From Pseudomonas cuatrocienegasensis (GTDB lineage: Bacteria > Pseudomonadota > Gammaproteobacteria > Pseudomonadales > Pseudomonadaceae): a stretch of DNA of 64,000 nucleotides. The stretch covers positions 277,813 to 341,812 of the forward strand of contig NZ_FOFP01000004.1 of NCBI RefSeq assembly GCF_900110925.1. The letters run 5' to 3'. Position numbers and translations under genes: made by a program. Positions 18,139-27,706 of the stretch are shown piece after piece; position 1 is the first letter of the stretch, and each line of letters begins with the position of its first letter. The notes under the pieces were generated by a model. It did not search any database. It worked only from the letters and a program-made list of their open reading frames with translations, and was not told the DNA's origin.

Positions 18139-19033
18139 TGCACCTGTTACACGCTGTGGCTATGTCGCCATCGTCGGCCGGCCCAACGTGGGCAAGTCGA
18201 CGCTGCTCAACCATATCCTCGGGCAAAAACTGGCGATCACCTCGCGCAAGCCGCAGACCACTCGCCACAACATGCTCGGCATCAAGACCGAGGGCGAGGT
18301 TCAGGCGATCTACGTCGACACCCCCGGCCTGCACAAGAACAACGAGAAAGCGCTGAACCGCTACATGAACAAGAACGCCTCGTCGGCCCTCAAGGACGTC
18401 GACGTGGTGATCTTCGTGGTCGACCGCACCCGTTGGACCGACGAAGACCAGATGGTCCTTGAGCGTATTCAATACGTCGAAGGCCCGGTGATCCTGGCGA
18501 TCAACAAGACCGATCGCCTGGAAGACAAAGCCGAGCTGATGCCGCACCTGGAGTGGTTGGCCACCCAATTGCCAAACGCCGAGATCGTGCCGGTATCGGC
18601 GCAGCAGGGTCACAACCTCGATGCGCTGGAAAAGCTGGTGGGCGAGCGTTTGCCGGAAGGTGTGCACTTCTTCCCGGAAGACCAGGTTACCGACCGTTCC
18701 AGCCGCTTCTTCGCTGCCGAACTGGTACGCGAGAAGATCATGCGCCAGCTCGGTGCCGAACTGCCGTACCAGATCACTGTGGAGATCGAGGAATTCAAGC
18801 GTGATGGGCGCATTCTGCACATCCACGCGCTGATCCTGGTCGAGCGTGATGGGCAGAAGAAGATCATCATCGGCGACAAGGGTGAGCGCATCAAACGCAT
18901 TGGTCAGGATGCGCGCAAGGACATGGAGGTGATGTTCGACTCCAAGGTCATGCTCAACCTCTGGGTCAAGGTGAAAAGTGGTTGGTCAGACGACGAACGG
19001 GCCCTGCGTTCGCTGGGTTACGACAACATCTGA
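18131..19033 (+). CDS. era: GTPase Era
   Basis: A 300-residue GTPase for 30S ribosome assembly. The ATG at 18131 is favoured over in-frame starts 2 and 5 codons upstream because GGAGA is ideally spaced and the N-terminus [20 protein letters not shown] is canonical. Motifs are G1 [10 protein letters not shown]3 DTPGLH and G4 NKTD; a KH domain near the C-terminus contains [14 protein letters not shown], which binds the 3' end of 16S rRNA. It overlaps rnc. Confidence 0.97.
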   Translation: MTDAPVTRCGYVAIVGRPNVGKSTLLNHILGQKLAITSRKPQTTRHNMLGIKTEGEVQAIYVDTPGLHKNNEKALNRYMNKNASSALKDVDVVIFVVDRTRWTDEDQMVLERIQYVEGPVILAINKTDRLEDKAELMPHLEWLATQLPNAEIVPVSAQQGHNLDALEKLVGERLPEGVHFFPEDQVTDRSSRFFAAELVREKIMRQLGAELPYQITVEIEEFKRDGRILHIHALILVERDGQKKIIIGDKGERIKRIGQDARKDMEVMFDSKVMLNLWVKVKSGWSDDERALRSLGYDNI

Positions 19034-19041
19034 TGCATCAG

Positions 19042-19059
19042 CGCGCCGGCTCCGGCGCG
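19042..19059 (+). terminator. GC-rich hairpin between era and recO
   Basis: CGCGCCGG (19042-19049) pairs with CCGGCGCG (19052-19059). It lies in the 55-base gap between era and recO. No proper U-run follows, so it may be only a partial terminator or an mRNA stability element within the operon. Confidence 0.35.
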
Positions 19060-19088
19060 TTGCCTGATTCGCCCGCGAGTAGCCTGCC

Positions 19089-19781
19089 ATGAGCGCTCAA
19101 GCCGCCTACGTCCTGCACAGCCGCGCTTATCGCGAGAGCAGTGCGCTGGTCGATATCTTTACCCCGGCGGGTCGCTCACGGGCTGTGTTGCGCGGCGCCC
19201 GTGGCCGTGCCGGCACCTTGGCGCGGCCGTTTATCCCGCTGGAAATCGCTTTGCGTGGGCGCGGCGAGCTGAAAACCGTGAGCCACCTGGAAGCGGTTGG
19301 CATCCCCAACCTGCTCAGCGGTGAGGCGCTGTTCAGCGGTCTCTACCTCAATGAATTGCTGATTCGTCTGCTGCCGGCCGAAGACCCGCAGCCGGCAGTG
19401 TTCGAACATTACGCCATGACTGTGCTGGCGCTGGCCCAGGGCCGAGCGATTGAGCCGCTTTTACGCTCATTTGAATGGCGCCTGCTCGATCAGCTGGGCT
19501 ATGGTTTTGCCCTGGACCACGACTGCCAGGGGCAACCGGTGGCGGCCAGTGGTATCTATCGCCTGGAAGCCGAGCGTGGGCTGGTGCCGATCGGCCACCT
19601 GCAACCTGGAGTCTTTCACGGCGCCGAGCTGCTTTCCATGGCCGAAGCCGACTGGTCTGCACCTGGCGCCCTGGCTGCTGCCAAGCGCCTGATGCGCCAG
19701 GCCCTGGCCCCTCATCTGGGCGGCCGACCACTGGTCAGCCGCGAACTGTTTATGACGCTCAAGGAGCCAACGCGTGACTGA
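19089..19781 (+). CDS. recO: DNA repair protein RecO
   Basis: A 230-residue protein with an N-terminal OB-fold ([25 protein letters not shown]) and an alpha-helical C-terminal region ([21 protein letters not shown], about residues 95-115). RecO works with RecF and RecR to load RecA on SSB-coated DNA. No four-cysteine zinc site is visible, as usual in gammaproteobacterial RecO. Its stop overlaps the pdxJ start by 8 bases. Confidence 0.94.
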   Translation: MSAQAAYVLHSRAYRESSALVDIFTPAGRSRAVLRGARGRAGTLARPFIPLEIALRGRGELKTVSHLEAVGIPNLLSGEALFSGLYLNELLIRLLPAEDPQPAVFEHYAMTVLALAQGRAIEPLLRSFEWRLLDQLGYGFALDHDCQGQPVAASGIYRLEAERGLVPIGHLQPGVFHGAELLSMAEADWSAPGALAAAKRLMRQALAPHLGGRPLVSRELFMTLKEPTRD

Positions 19782-20520
19782 TGCCAATCGTATTCTGCTG
19801 GGTGTGAACATCGACCATGTAGCGACCCTGCGCCAGGCCCGCGGGACGCGTTACCCCGACCCGGTCAAGGCGGCGCTGGACGCTGAAGAGGCGGGCGCCG
19901 ACGGTATTACCGTGCACCTGCGCGAAGACCGCCGACATATCCAGGACCGCGACGTGCGCGTGCTGGCCGAGGTGCTGCAGACGCGGATGAATTTCGAGAT
20001 GGGGGTGACGGATTTTATGCTCGGTTTCGCCGAGCAGATCAGCCCCGCCCATGTCTGCCTGGTGCCGGAAACCCGCCAGGAGCTGACCACCGAAGGTGGT
20101 CTGGATGTCGCCGGCCAGGAGGCCCGCATTGGTGCGGCGGTCGAGCGCCTGCGTCGTGCCGGCTGCGAGGTGTCGCTGTTTATCGACGCCGAGGAGCGGC
20201 AGATCGAAGCCGCGCGGCGCATCGGTGCCCCGGCCATTGAGCTGCACACCGGGCGCTACGCCGATGCTCATACGCCCGAAGAAGCTGCCCGCGAGCTGAC
20301 GCGTATTAGCGATGGTGTGATCTGTGGTTTGCAACATGGCTTGATCGTCAACGCCGGGCACGGCCTGCACTACCACAACGTTGAGGCCGTAGCGGCGATC
20401 ATGGGGATCAATGAGCTGAACATCGGCCATGCCTTGGTCGCCCACGCCCTGTTTGTCGGCTTCAAGCAGGCGGTGGCGGAGATGAAGGCGCTGATCGTGG
20501 CGGCAGCTAATCGGGGCTAG
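19774..20520 (+). CDS. pdxJ: Pyridoxine 5'-phosphate synthase
   Basis: A 248-residue TIM-barrel enzyme condensing 1-deoxy-D-xylulose 5-phosphate with 3-amino-2-oxopropyl phosphate to form pyridoxine 5'-phosphate. GTG start. Diagnostic segments are [20 protein letters not shown] at the N-terminus, [27 protein letters not shown], and [16 protein letters not shown] near the C-terminus. It closes the operon running from lepA through recO. Confidence 0.97.
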   Translation: MTDANRILLGVNIDHVATLRQARGTRYPDPVKAALDAEEAGADGITVHLREDRRHIQDRDVRVLAEVLQTRMNFEMGVTDFMLGFAEQISPAHVCLVPETRQELTTEGGLDVAGQEARIGAAVERLRRAGCEVSLFIDAEERQIEAARRIGAPAIELHTGRYADAHTPEEAARELTRISDGVICGLQHGLIVNAGHGLHYHNVEAVAAIMGINELNIGHALVAHALFVGFKQAVAEMKALIVAAANRG

Positions 20521-20571
20521 TGCCACCTCTACCGCGCTTACAGAGAGCGGCAGATGATTCGTGTTGGGACC

Positions 20572-21462
20572 CTAATGTTGGCTGCCAAAGGCCTGCACCA
20601 TTTGCGCGGCGAGGACCTCGATGGCGTCATTGCGCTGATGGCCGTAGATCAGTTTGATGTGGTATTCGCCCAGGGCCGGCAGGCCCTGCTCTGCGCCGAG
20701 CCGGCGTAGTGGCGGCTTGACCAGGCTGCGTGGGAAGGGGGCGATGGCCAGGTCGGCGATCATCGCCGCCTCCTGGCCGGCGCACTGTTCGCAGGAGTAG
20801 GCGATGCGGTAGTCGGTGCCCTGGCGGCCCAATGCGTCGAGGGCTGTGCGGCGCCAGGCGCAACCGGAGTTGGCCAAGGCCAGTGGCAGGGGTGTGCGCT
20901 GCACCGCCAGGCCACCTTCACGGCCCGCCCACACCAGTTCCTCTGAGTAGATGATCTCCCCTCGGGAGTCGTCCATACCGTCATTGCCGGCGTTGATCAG
21001 GGTCAGGTCGAGTTCGCCGGCATCCAGCTTCGCCACCAAATCCGCACTGCGTCCAACGTTGACCTCGACCTCCACGGCCGGGTGGCTACGGGCGAACAGG
21101 GTGAGCACGCCAGGCAGTACGCGGTCGCCAATGTCGTTCGGTGTGCCGAAACGTACCTTGCCGGTCAGGGTCGGCGCCAGAAAGTGCGCCACCGCTTCTT
21201 CGTTGAGCCTGAGCAGGCGCCGCGCGTAACCCAGCAGCAATTCACCTTCGGCGGTCAGTTCCACGCGCCGGGCTTCGCGGCGAAACAGCCGCTGGCCGAG
21301 GATTTCTTCCAGGCGTTTGATCTGCAGGCTGACGGCGGCTGTGGTGCGGTGAACCTGGCTGGCAGTGCGCGTGAAGCTGCCGCTCTCGGCGATGCCGACA
21401 AAGGTGCGCAGCACATCGCTTTCAAGCAATGGCAAGGCGGAGGAAGGGGCTGAAATGTGCAT
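20572..21462 (-). CDS. LysR-family transcriptional regulator
   Basis: A 296-residue LysR regulator. The N-terminal winged helix spans about residues 13-73 (LRTFVGIAESGSFTRTASQV, then TTAAVSLQIKRLEEILGQRL), and the C-terminal effector domain begins TGKVRFGTPNDIGDRVLPGV. It faces a small gene on the other strand across an AT-rich interval with an interrupted palindrome. Target genes and inducer cannot be set from sequence; regulation of its own gene and the divergent small gene is the simplest expectation. Confidence 0.9.
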   Translation of the reverse strand: MHISAPSSALPLLESDVLRTFVGIAESGSFTRTASQVHRTTAAVSLQIKRLEEILGQRLFRREARRVELTAEGELLLGYARRLLRLNEEAVAHFLAPTLTGKVRFGTPNDIGDRVLPGVLTLFARSHPAVEVEVNVGRSADLVAKLDAGELDLTLINAGNDGMDDSRGEIIYSEELVWAGREGGLAVQRTPLPLALANSGCAWRRTALDALGRQGTDYRIAYSCEQCAGQEAAMIADLAIAPFPRSLVKPPLRRLGAEQGLPALGEYHIKLIYGHQRNDAIEVLAAQMVQAFGSQH

Positions 21463-21468
21463 TTATCG

Positions 21469-21483
21469 TTAAATATTACTTAA
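21469..21483. promoter_or_regulatory. AT-rich interrupted palindrome, candidate LysR box
   Basis: TTAAATATTACTTAA is a T-N11-A type dyad (TTAA arms, nearly symmetric centre), in an unusually AT-rich stretch directly before the LysR gene start and about 100 bases before the divergent small gene. Binding by the adjacent regulator is inferred. Confidence 0.45.
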
Positions 21484-21578
21484 TCGGTTATTGAGTATTT
21501 GTCGTTTGTTTGAACGATAGGCGCCCTTCATCCTCAACGCAAGCCGATAAACAGTCGGTCAAGCAAGGAGAAGATGCG

Positions 21579-21842
21579 ATGCCTCGTACCCAGCGTGATG
21601 ACCGGCCCCGTCCGCCAATGCCTGCGTTCTATATGCCGGCGATGTGGCCGCTGGATCTGCAGAACGCCATCGTTGACTGGCTGGGCGCCTGGTGGTGGCG
21701 CCGGCGCATGCGCCGTCTGCTGCGCCAGGACGCACTGGGGGTGATCCGCCTGGGCAGCGCCCGCGGCGTGGTGGCCCAGGGCGCCAGCGAGCCGCTGCGG
21801 CTGATTGCGCAGCGACGCGCGTGCTGGTTACGTCGTCAGTAG
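21579..21842 (+). CDS. Hypothetical small basic protein divergent from the LysR gene
   Basis: An 87-residue protein starting MPRTQRDDRPRPPMPAFYMP. AAGGAG lies about 9 bases before the ATG, the best support that it is real; a longer in-frame start upstream has none. The sequence is Pro-rich at the N-terminus, then carries a Trp-rich/Arg-rich helix WLGAWWWRRRMRRLLRQDA and ends with basic residues. The WRRRxRRxL pattern recalls short DUF1127-type proteins but the C-terminal signature of that family is not present. I do not recognise it. Divergence from a LysR gene suggests regulation by it. Confidence 0.55.
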   Translation: MPRTQRDDRPRPPMPAFYMPAMWPLDLQNAIVDWLGAWWWRRRMRRLLRQDALGVIRLGSARGVVAQGASEPLRLIAQRRACWLRRQ

Positions 21843-21871
21843 TGGCTAGCGCATCGGCTTGAGGGTTGGGC

Positions 21872-21888
21872 GGTGCGCATGGCGCACC
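21872..21888. repeat. GGTGCGC hairpin between convergent genes
   Basis: GGTGCGC (21872-21878) and GCGCACC (21882-21888) pair perfectly around ATG and are followed by CTAC. The same GGTGCGC/GCGCACC-with-CCTAC theme recurs at 45154-45233, marking it as a dispersed palindrome. Lying between the converging small gene and cmoB, it could also stop transcription. Confidence 0.5.
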
Positions 21889-21903
21889 CTACAGTGGCGT
21901 GTT

Positions 21904-22872
21904 TTAAGGCTTGCGCGCCACCAGTACGGCGCGGCTGGGCGCTGGCAGGCCTTCGAGCGTGCGGCTGTGGTCGGCTGGGTCGAGGAACTCGGGTAGGGAC
22001 TGGAAGCGCATCCACTCGGTGGCGCGCTGCTCCTCCAGTGAGGTGGTGTTGACGTCCACACAGCGCACATCCTCGAAGCCGGCGCGGCGCAGCCAGAGCT
22101 CCAGGGCCGGCACCGAGGGCAAAAACCAGACATTGCGCATCTGCGCGTAGCGGTCTTCCGGCACCAGCACCTGCTGGGCATCGCCTTCGACCACCAGGGT
22201 TTCCAGCACCAGCTCGCCGCCCTTGACCAGGCAATCCTTGAGGTCGAGCAGGTGGTCAATGGGTGAGCGGCGGTGGTAGAGCACACCCATGGAAAATACC
22301 GTATCGAAGCCCTGCAGCTTGCCGGGCAGCTCCTCGAACGCCAGCGGCAGGTGCCAGGCCGGTAGCTCCGGCAGGTAGTTTTTCATCGCCAGGAACTGGC
22401 AGAGAAACAGCCAGTTGGGGTCGATACCGACCACGCTGTCGGCGCCGGCGCCGAGCATGCGCCACATGTAGTAGCCGTTGCCGCAGCCGACATCCAGCAC
22501 GCGCTTGCCGCGCAGGTCGAGGTGCGGTGCGACGCGCTGCCATTTCCAGTCCGAACGCCATTCGGTATCGATGTGCACGCCGAATAGATGAAACGGCCCC
22601 TTGCGCCATGGGATCAGGCCGCGCAGGGCGCTGTCCAGTGCGCTACGGCTCGCCTCGTCAGTGTGCCCGTCGAGGGTAAAACTGTGCAGCAGCTCGACCT
22701 GGCTGGCCGTGAGGGGCGGCAGAGCTTCGACGGCGCCGTACCAGCGCGGCAGGTCGCCGTGGCCGATGGCCAGTTTGCGGTCGATCTGCGCCGGCAGGTC
22801 GGCGCTCCAGTCCTGCAGCGGGGTGCCGGCCAGCTGTGCCTGCAGGGCGTCGAGGTCCAGGCGGTGGATCAT
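21904..22872 (-). CDS. cmoB: tRNA U34 carboxymethyltransferase CmoB
   Basis: A 322-residue enzyme transferring a carboxymethyl group from carboxy-SAM to 5-hydroxyuridine at tRNA position 34, making the wobble base cmo5U. Start [11 protein letters not shown] overlaps the cmoA stop by 4 bases (ATGA). The motifs are [23 protein letters not shown]-site [20 protein letters not shown], and [19 protein letters not shown]. It is paired with cmoA in one operon. Confidence 0.95.
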   Translation of the reverse strand: MIHRLDLDALQAQLAGTPLQDWSADLPAQIDRKLAIGHGDLPRWYGAVEALPPLTASQVELLHSFTLDGHTDEASRSALDSALRGLIPWRKGPFHLFGVHIDTEWRSDWKWQRVAPHLDLRGKRVLDVGCGNGYYMWRMLGAGADSVVGIDPNWLFLCQFLAMKNYLPELPAWHLPLAFEELPGKLQGFDTVFSMGVLYHRRSPIDHLLDLKDCLVKGGELVLETLVVEGDAQQVLVPEDRYAQMRNVWFLPSVPALELWLRRAGFEDVRCVDVNTTSLEEQRATEWMRFQSLPEFLDPADHSRTLEGLPAPSRAVLVARKP

Positions 22873-23612
22873 GGCAGGGCCACCAGCGAGGCGAAATTCA
22901 GGCACTGGAACCAGGGCACCACTTGGCTGAAACCCGCTTCAAGCAAGCGCTCGCGGTGCTGCTCAAGGCTGTCGGGGAGCATGACTTTTTCGATGGCGCT
23001 GCGCTTCTGCGCGATCTCCAGTTCGCTGTAGCCGTTGGCCCGCTTGAAGGCGATATGCAACTCGTTGAGCAAGTTGTGCTGCGCTTGATCGGCAAAGCGC
23101 AGCTTCTCCGAGAGAATCAGCGCACCACCCGGCAGCAGGGCCTGGCGGATGCGCGTGAGCAAAGTCAGGCGCTGTTCCGGCTGGATGAACTGCAGGGTGA
23201 AGTTCAGCGCCACCAGCGAGGTGGGCTGCAGGTCGAGGCTGAGAATGTCGGCCTCGATCACCTCAACCGGCAGCAACTCCTGGAACATCGAGTCCTGGGC
23301 ATGCAGGTACTCGCGGCTGCGCTCGACCATGGCAGGCGAGTTGTCTACGGCGATCACCCGGCAATCGGCAATCTGTACATGGCGGCGCAGGGCCTGGGTC
23401 ACCGCGCCGAGGGAGCTGCCCAGGTCGTAGAGGATGCTGTGTGGCTGGGCGAACTGCCCGGCCAGTACGCCGATGTTCTCGACGATGGTGGGGTAGCCGG
23501 GTACCGACCGTTTGATCATGTCCGGGAAGACCCGCACCACGTCTTCGTTGAAGACGAAATCCGGGACCTGGGCCAGGGGCTGGGCGAAAAGACGATCGGC
23601 TTGCTTGCTCAC
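22869..23612 (-). CDS. cmoA: Carboxy-SAM synthase CmoA
   Basis: A 247-residue SAM-fold enzyme making carboxy-S-adenosylmethionine from SAM and prephenate, for CmoB. The GTG at 23610-23612 gives the family N-terminus (M)[20 protein letters not shown]; upstream in-frame starts add unrelated residues. Motifs are [18 protein letters not shown] (SAM site), [14 protein letters not shown] and [13 protein letters not shown]. It overlaps cmoB by 4 bases and is upstream of it, so the pair is translationally coupled. Confidence 0.95.
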   Translation of the reverse strand: MSKQADRLFAQPLAQVPDFVFNEDVVRVFPDMIKRSVPGYPTIVENIGVLAGQFAQPHSILYDLGSSLGAVTQALRRHVQIADCRVIAVDNSPAMVERSREYLHAQDSMFQELLPVEVIEADILSLDLQPTSLVALNFTLQFIQPEQRLTLLTRIRQALLPGGALILSEKLRFADQAQHNLLNELHIAFKRANGYSELEIAQKRSAIEKVMLPDSLEQHRERLLEAGFSQVVPWFQCLNFASLVALP

Positions 23613-23757
23613 GGCGTTCTCGGCGGGGCGGGTAAAGCCCGGCATTCTAGCCAAGTGCGAGGGATGGCAAAACAGGCTGCGCGTATTCAGGCCTTTATTG
23701 GGAGTATGTAACCTTTCTCAGGCCACACCGCCGCACCCGGGCTACAGCGATACCCCC

Positions 23758-23831
23758 GTAGGAGCGCCGCCTCGGGGCGAAGCGATTGCAGTCAGGTATG
23801 TACAGCATTCGTCGCGGGGCGCGACTCCTAC
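23758..23831. repeat. REPIN (paired REP palindromes)
   Basis: GTAGGAGCGCCGCCTCGGGG at the left is matched by CGCGGGGCGCGACTCCTAC at the right in inverted orientation, with about 35 bases between. This is the head-to-head REP doublet typical of Pseudomonas. It lies in the 262-base gap between the icp and cmoA genes. Confidence 0.85.
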
Positions 23832-23874
23832 GCAAAACATCGGCGCGGTGCGACACACTGCTGGGACAGAGCCT

Positions 23875-24267
23875 TTATTTGACCGTCAGGGCGCATTCGA
23901 AAACCTCGGCCGGGGCCACGCCGGTTTCCCAAGGACGTTCGTAAGTCAGACGCAGGCGGCCGCTGCCCGCCTCAGTGGCCTGATAGCGCCAGGTCGAGAT
24001 GCCGCCGCTGCCGATCAGCCCGGCGTCTTCGGGGTTGCTGTAGACCTCGGGGCCGAGGCTTTGCAGATGGCCGGGCGCGGCTTCACGGGTAATCCAGCGA
24101 AAGCCGGTGGTGGGGTTGCTGGGGAGGCTGAGAATCAAGGTTTGCCCGGCGTGCAGCGCCAGTGGGCACTGTGACTGTTTTTGCAGGCTGAAGCTGTCGG
24201 CCTTGTGCGCACAGCCGGCAAGCAACAGCAGGGCGCAGGGCAGCAGCAAACGGTGGGCGGCGAACAT
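23875..24267 (-). CDS. icp: Chagasin-family inhibitor of cysteine peptidases (Icp), lipoprotein
   Basis: A 130-residue predicted lipoprotein. The signal MFAAHRLLLPCALLLLAGC ends in a LAGC lipobox. The mature part carries the three inhibitory loops of the I42 (chagasin) family: NPTTGFRW, a glycine-rich loop GSGGISTW, and RPWE. Such proteins block papain-like cysteine peptidases. The synteny with asrA matches PA0778-PA0779 of P. aeruginosa. Started further upstream, the protein would have a non-signal extension, so the ATG at 24267 is chosen. A 101-base gap separates it from the protease gene on the same strand. Confidence 0.85.
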   Translation of the reverse strand: MFAAHRLLLPCALLLLAGCAHKADSFSLQKQSQCPLALHAGQTLILSLPSNPTTGFRWITREAAPGHLQSLGPEVYSNPEDAGLIGSGGISTWRYQATEAGSGRLRLTYERPWETGVAPAEVFECALTVK

Positions 24268-24368
24268 GGCGAAGCTCCGGCATGGAAAGGTTGGGCTCAG
24301 CATACCGGCATGGGCGCTGTGCACGGAACCCGCACGCGAGTGGACATCGCGTGCGGGCAGCCGTGTTG

Positions 24369-26765
24369 TCAGGCGAACAGCACCCTGGCTACATCGCTGT
24401 AGCGTTTGGCGAAGTGCACGGTCAGGCCATCCTTCAGGTAGTCCGGCAGTTCTTCGTACGAGCCGCGGTTGGCTTCCGGCAGGATCAGCTCGAAAATCTT
24501 CTGCCGACGGGCGGCGATGACTTTCTCGCGCACGCCGCCGATCGGCAGCACCTGACCGGTGAGGGTCAGTTCGCCGGTCATGGCCACGCCCTTTTTCGGC
24601 GCCTGGTTGCGCGCCAACGAGAGCAGCGCGCTGGCCATGGTCACGCCGGCGCTGGGGCCGTCCTTGGGCGTGGCGCCTTCCGGAACGTGCAGGTGGATAA
24701 AGGCCTGGTCGAAGTACTTCGCCTCGCCGCCGTGCTGCTTGAGGTGCGAGCTGATGTAGCTGTGGGCGATTTCCGCCGACTCCTTCATCACCTCGCCCAG
24801 TTGCCCGGTGAGCTTGAAGCCGCGGCTCAGGGTGTGGGTGCGTGAAGCCTCGATCGGCAGTGTGGCGCCGCCCATGCTGGTCCAGGCCAGGCCGGTGATG
24901 ATGCCGATGCCAGACAGCAGCTGCTCGCGGCGGAACACTGGCATGCCAAGATAGGTTTCCAGGTCTTTGGGGCCGATCTTCACCTTGCTGGCCGGGTCGT
25001 CGAGCAGCTTGACCACCGCCTTGCGCACCAGCTTGCCCAGCTGCTTTTCCAGCTGCCGCACGCCGGCTTCGCGGGCATAGCCGTCGATCAGCCCACGCAG
25101 GGCCGCGTCGCTGATGCTCAGGCGGTTTTTCGGCACCCCGGCTTTATCCAGCTGCTTGGGCCACAGGTGGCGCTTGGCGATGGCCAGTTTCTCTTCGGCG
25201 ATATAGCCGGACAGGCGGATCACTTCCATGCGGTCCAATAGCGGGCCGGGGATCGAGTCCAGGGTGTTGGCGGTGCAGATAAACAGCACCTTGGACAGGT
25301 CCAGGCGCAGGTCCAGGTAATGGTCGAGGAATTCCGCGTTCTGCTCCGGGTCGAGGGTTTCCAGCAGCGCGGAGGCCGGGTCGCCCTGGTAGCTGGCGCC
25401 GAGCTTGTCGATCTCGTCGAGCATGATCACCGGGTTCATCACCTCGACATCCTTGAGCGCCTGCACCAATTTGCCGGGCAGGGCGCCGATGTAGGTGCGG
25501 CGGTGGCCCTTGATCTCCGCCTCATCGCGCATGCCGCCAACGCTGAAACGGTAGAACGGCCGACCCAGGGATTCGGCGATGGATTTGCCTATGCTGGTCT
25601 TGCCCACGCCCGGCGGGCCGACCAGCAGGACGATGGAGCCGGCGATCTCACCCTTGAAGGCGCCCACGGCGAGGAACTCGGTGATGCGCTCCTTGATGTC
25701 ATCCATGCCGGCATGGTGGGCGTCGAGCACCTGGCGCGCGTGCTTGAGGTCGAGTTTGTCCTTGCCGAGCAGGCCCCAGGGCACCGAGGTCGCCCAGTCC
25801 AGGTAATTGCGGGTGACCGCATATTCCGGCGAGCCGGTTTCGAGGAATGACAGCTTGTTCAGCTCATCGTCGATGCGTTTGCGCGCCTGCTCGGGCAGGG
25901 TCTTGCCGGCCAGGCGCTGCTCGAACTGCTCGATGTCGGCGCTGCGGTCGTCCTTGGTGATGCCCAGCTCCTGCTGGATCACCTTGAGCTGCTCCTTGAG
26001 GAAGAACTCACGCTGGTGCTCGCCGATCTTGCGGTTGACCTCGGCCGACAGCTCGTTCTGCAGGCGCGCCACCTCGACTTCCTTGCGCAGCAGCGGCAGG
26101 ACTTTCTCCATGCGCTTGAGGATCGGCACGGTATCCAGCACCTCCTGCAGCACCGGGCCGGTGGCAGTGGTCAGGGCGGCGGCGAAGTCGGTCAGGGGCG
26201 ACGGCTGGTTGGGGCTGAAACGGTTCAGGTAGTTCTTCAGCTCCTCGTTGTACAGCGGGTTGAGTGGCAGCAGCTCCTTGATCACGTTGATCAGCGCCAT
26301 GCCGTAGGCCTTGACCTCGTCACGGGTGTCGAGGCTGTTCTGTGGGTACTCCACCTCGGCCAGGTAGGGCGGGCGATGGTGCTTGAGCCAGCCGCGCACA
26401 CGTACCCGGTTGAGGCCCTGGGCGACGAACTGGATCTTGCCGTCATCGCGGGTGATGTGGTGGATGCGCACCACGGTGCCGTGCTCTGGCAGGCTGGCGG
26501 TATCGAAGTGGCGTGGGTCGGTCACCGGCTCATCGACGAAAAACAGCGCCAGGCAGCGATGGTCAGTCTTGGCCACCAGCTCCAGGGTTTGCGCCCAGGG
26601 CTCTTCGTTAACGATGACCGGCAGCACCTGAGCGGGAAAGAAGGGGCGATTGTGGATCGGGATCACGTACAGCTTGTCCGGCAACTGCTGGCCCGGCAAG
26701 GCGAGGCTGTGACCGGGCGAAGCTGTCGATTCGGCAGCGATTTCGATGTCGTGATGATCGTTCAT
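24369..26765 (-). CDS. asrA: Lon-family ATP-dependent protease (AsrA type)
   Basis: A 798-residue Lon protease. The LON substrate-binding domain starts about residue 25 (LPDKLYVIPIHNRPFFPAQV), AAA+ motifs are Walker A GPPGVGKTS and Walker B VIMLDEIDKLG, and the proteolytic domain carries the Ser of DGPSAGVTMASALLSL and the Lys of LPIGGVREKVIAARRQ. Position between icp and pruR matches P. aeruginosa AsrA (PA0779), a Lon paralogue linked to heat shock and aminoglycoside stress, rather than the clpX-linked lon. A near-consensus sigma-32 promoter lies immediately upstream, supporting a heat-shock role. Confidence 0.87.
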   Translation of the reverse strand: MNDHHDIEIAAESTASPGHSLALPGQQLPDKLYVIPIHNRPFFPAQVLPVIVNEEPWAQTLELVAKTDHRCLALFFVDEPVTDPRHFDTASLPEHGTVVRIHHITRDDGKIQFVAQGLNRVRVRGWLKHHRPPYLAEVEYPQNSLDTRDEVKAYGMALINVIKELLPLNPLYNEELKNYLNRFSPNQPSPLTDFAAALTTATGPVLQEVLDTVPILKRMEKVLPLLRKEVEVARLQNELSAEVNRKIGEHQREFFLKEQLKVIQQELGITKDDRSADIEQFEQRLAGKTLPEQARKRIDDELNKLSFLETGSPEYAVTRNYLDWATSVPWGLLGKDKLDLKHARQVLDAHHAGMDDIKERITEFLAVGAFKGEIAGSIVLLVGPPGVGKTSIGKSIAESLGRPFYRFSVGGMRDEAEIKGHRRTYIGALPGKLVQALKDVEVMNPVIMLDEIDKLGASYQGDPASALLETLDPEQNAEFLDHYLDLRLDLSKVLFICTANTLDSIPGPLLDRMEVIRLSGYIAEEKLAIAKRHLWPKQLDKAGVPKNRLSISDAALRGLIDGYAREAGVRQLEKQLGKLVRKAVVKLLDDPASKVKIGPKDLETYLGMPVFRREQLLSGIGIITGLAWTSMGGATLPIEASRTHTLSRGFKLTGQLGEVMKESAEIAHSYISSHLKQHGGEAKYFDQAFIHLHVPEGATPKDGPSAGVTMASALLSLARNQAPKKGVAMTGELTLTGQVLPIGGVREKVIAARRQKIFELILPEANRGSYEELPDYLKDGLTVHFAKRYSDVARVLFA

Positions 26766-26794
26766 GCAGCACCTGTGATGACGTGATGAGAGGA

Positions 26795-26821
26795 ACATGG
26801 GGCCGGCCACAGGTTTTTCAA
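26795..26821 (-). promoter_or_regulatory. Candidate sigma-32 (heat-shock) promoter of asrA
   Basis: On the minus strand TTGAAA (complement of 26816-26821) is followed after 13 bases by CCCCATGT (complement of 26795-26802). This closely matches the RpoH consensus CTTGAA-N13-17-CCCCATnT, and sits about 30 bases before the asrA ATG. Confidence 0.7.
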
Positions 26822-26953
26822 TCACCTGCTCGCCCGCTCGTGTTACTGGGTTTGTGTGGTCAGACGACTGGTCATCGCGCTTATCGTGCGGGGTGCCGTT
26901 TTGCCGTGCGGCGAGTTACAGTGCGTGGTCGAACACACTTTGTGGCTGTCACC

Positions 26954-27706
26954 ATGCTCAACGCCCGTCTGCTGCGCCTGGACGACCAGGCCCACGAACA
27001 CACCCACGACCATCACCAACTGATCCTCTCGATCAACGGCCGCGCCGAGTTCGAGGTCAACGGTCGAGGTGGCGAGGTGTGCCGCATGCGCGCCTGCCTG
27101 GTGCCGGGCGATGCGGACCATCAGTTCGCCGGGGTCGGCGACAACCGCATGTTGATCATCGACCTGGATGAACAGGGCACCTCCAGCGACGACCTGGCAC
27201 TGCTCACCCACTTGTTCGAGACCCCGCGCTACCCGCAGCTCGATGCTGATTTTCAGCACCTGCTCAGCTACGCCGGGGCCGAGCTTGAGCGTTATGGCAG
27301 CGACCCGCTGCTGGCGCGCGCGCTCGGGGGCGTGTTGCTGCGGGCATTGCACTTGCGCTTGTTCGGCGAGCAGGCGCAGCGTGCTCAGGGCGCGCTGAAT
27401 ATCGAGCGCCTCGACCGCTATATCACCGAGCACCTGGCCCGGCGCATCAGCGTGGCAGAGTTGGCCCAGGTCGCCTGCCTGAGCCCCAGCCACTTCCATG
27501 CCCAGTTCAAGGACAGCGTCGGCCTGACGCCCCACCAGTACCTGCTCAAGACCCGCCTCGACCGCGCTGCACGCATGCTGCGCGAAAGTCCGCTGCCGCT
27601 GATCCGCATTGCCGAGGAGTGCGGCTTCTCCAGCCAGAGTGCGCTGACCACCGCCATGCGCCGTTACCTGGGGCTAACGCCCAAACGCTTGCGCTGCCAG
27701 CTGTGA
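26954..27706 (+). CDS. pruR: AraC-family regulator, PruR-like proline-utilization activator
   Basis: A 250-residue AraC/XylS regulator. The N-terminal cupin-type sensor (residues 1-90) begins MLNARLLRLDDQAHEHTHDH with the His-rich signature, and the C-terminal DNA-binding domain has two helix-turn-helix units: ISVAELAQVACLSPSHFHAQ and PLIRIAEECGFSSQSALTTA. No strong ribosome site precedes the ATG; longer starts give an Arg-rich extension unlike the family. In P. aeruginosa the equivalent gene next to asrA is pruR (PA0780), which activates putAP. Here putA is about 12 kb away, so the target assignment is inference. Confidence 0.8.
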   Translation: MLNARLLRLDDQAHEHTHDHHQLILSINGRAEFEVNGRGGEVCRMRACLVPGDADHQFAGVGDNRMLIIDLDEQGTSSDDLALLTHLFETPRYPQLDADFQHLLSYAGAELERYGSDPLLARALGGVLLRALHLRLFGEQAQRAQGALNIERLDRYITEHLARRISVAELAQVACLSPSHFHAQFKDSVGLTPHQYLLKTRLDRAARMLRESPLPLIRIAEECGFSSQSALTTAMRRYLGLTPKRLRCQL

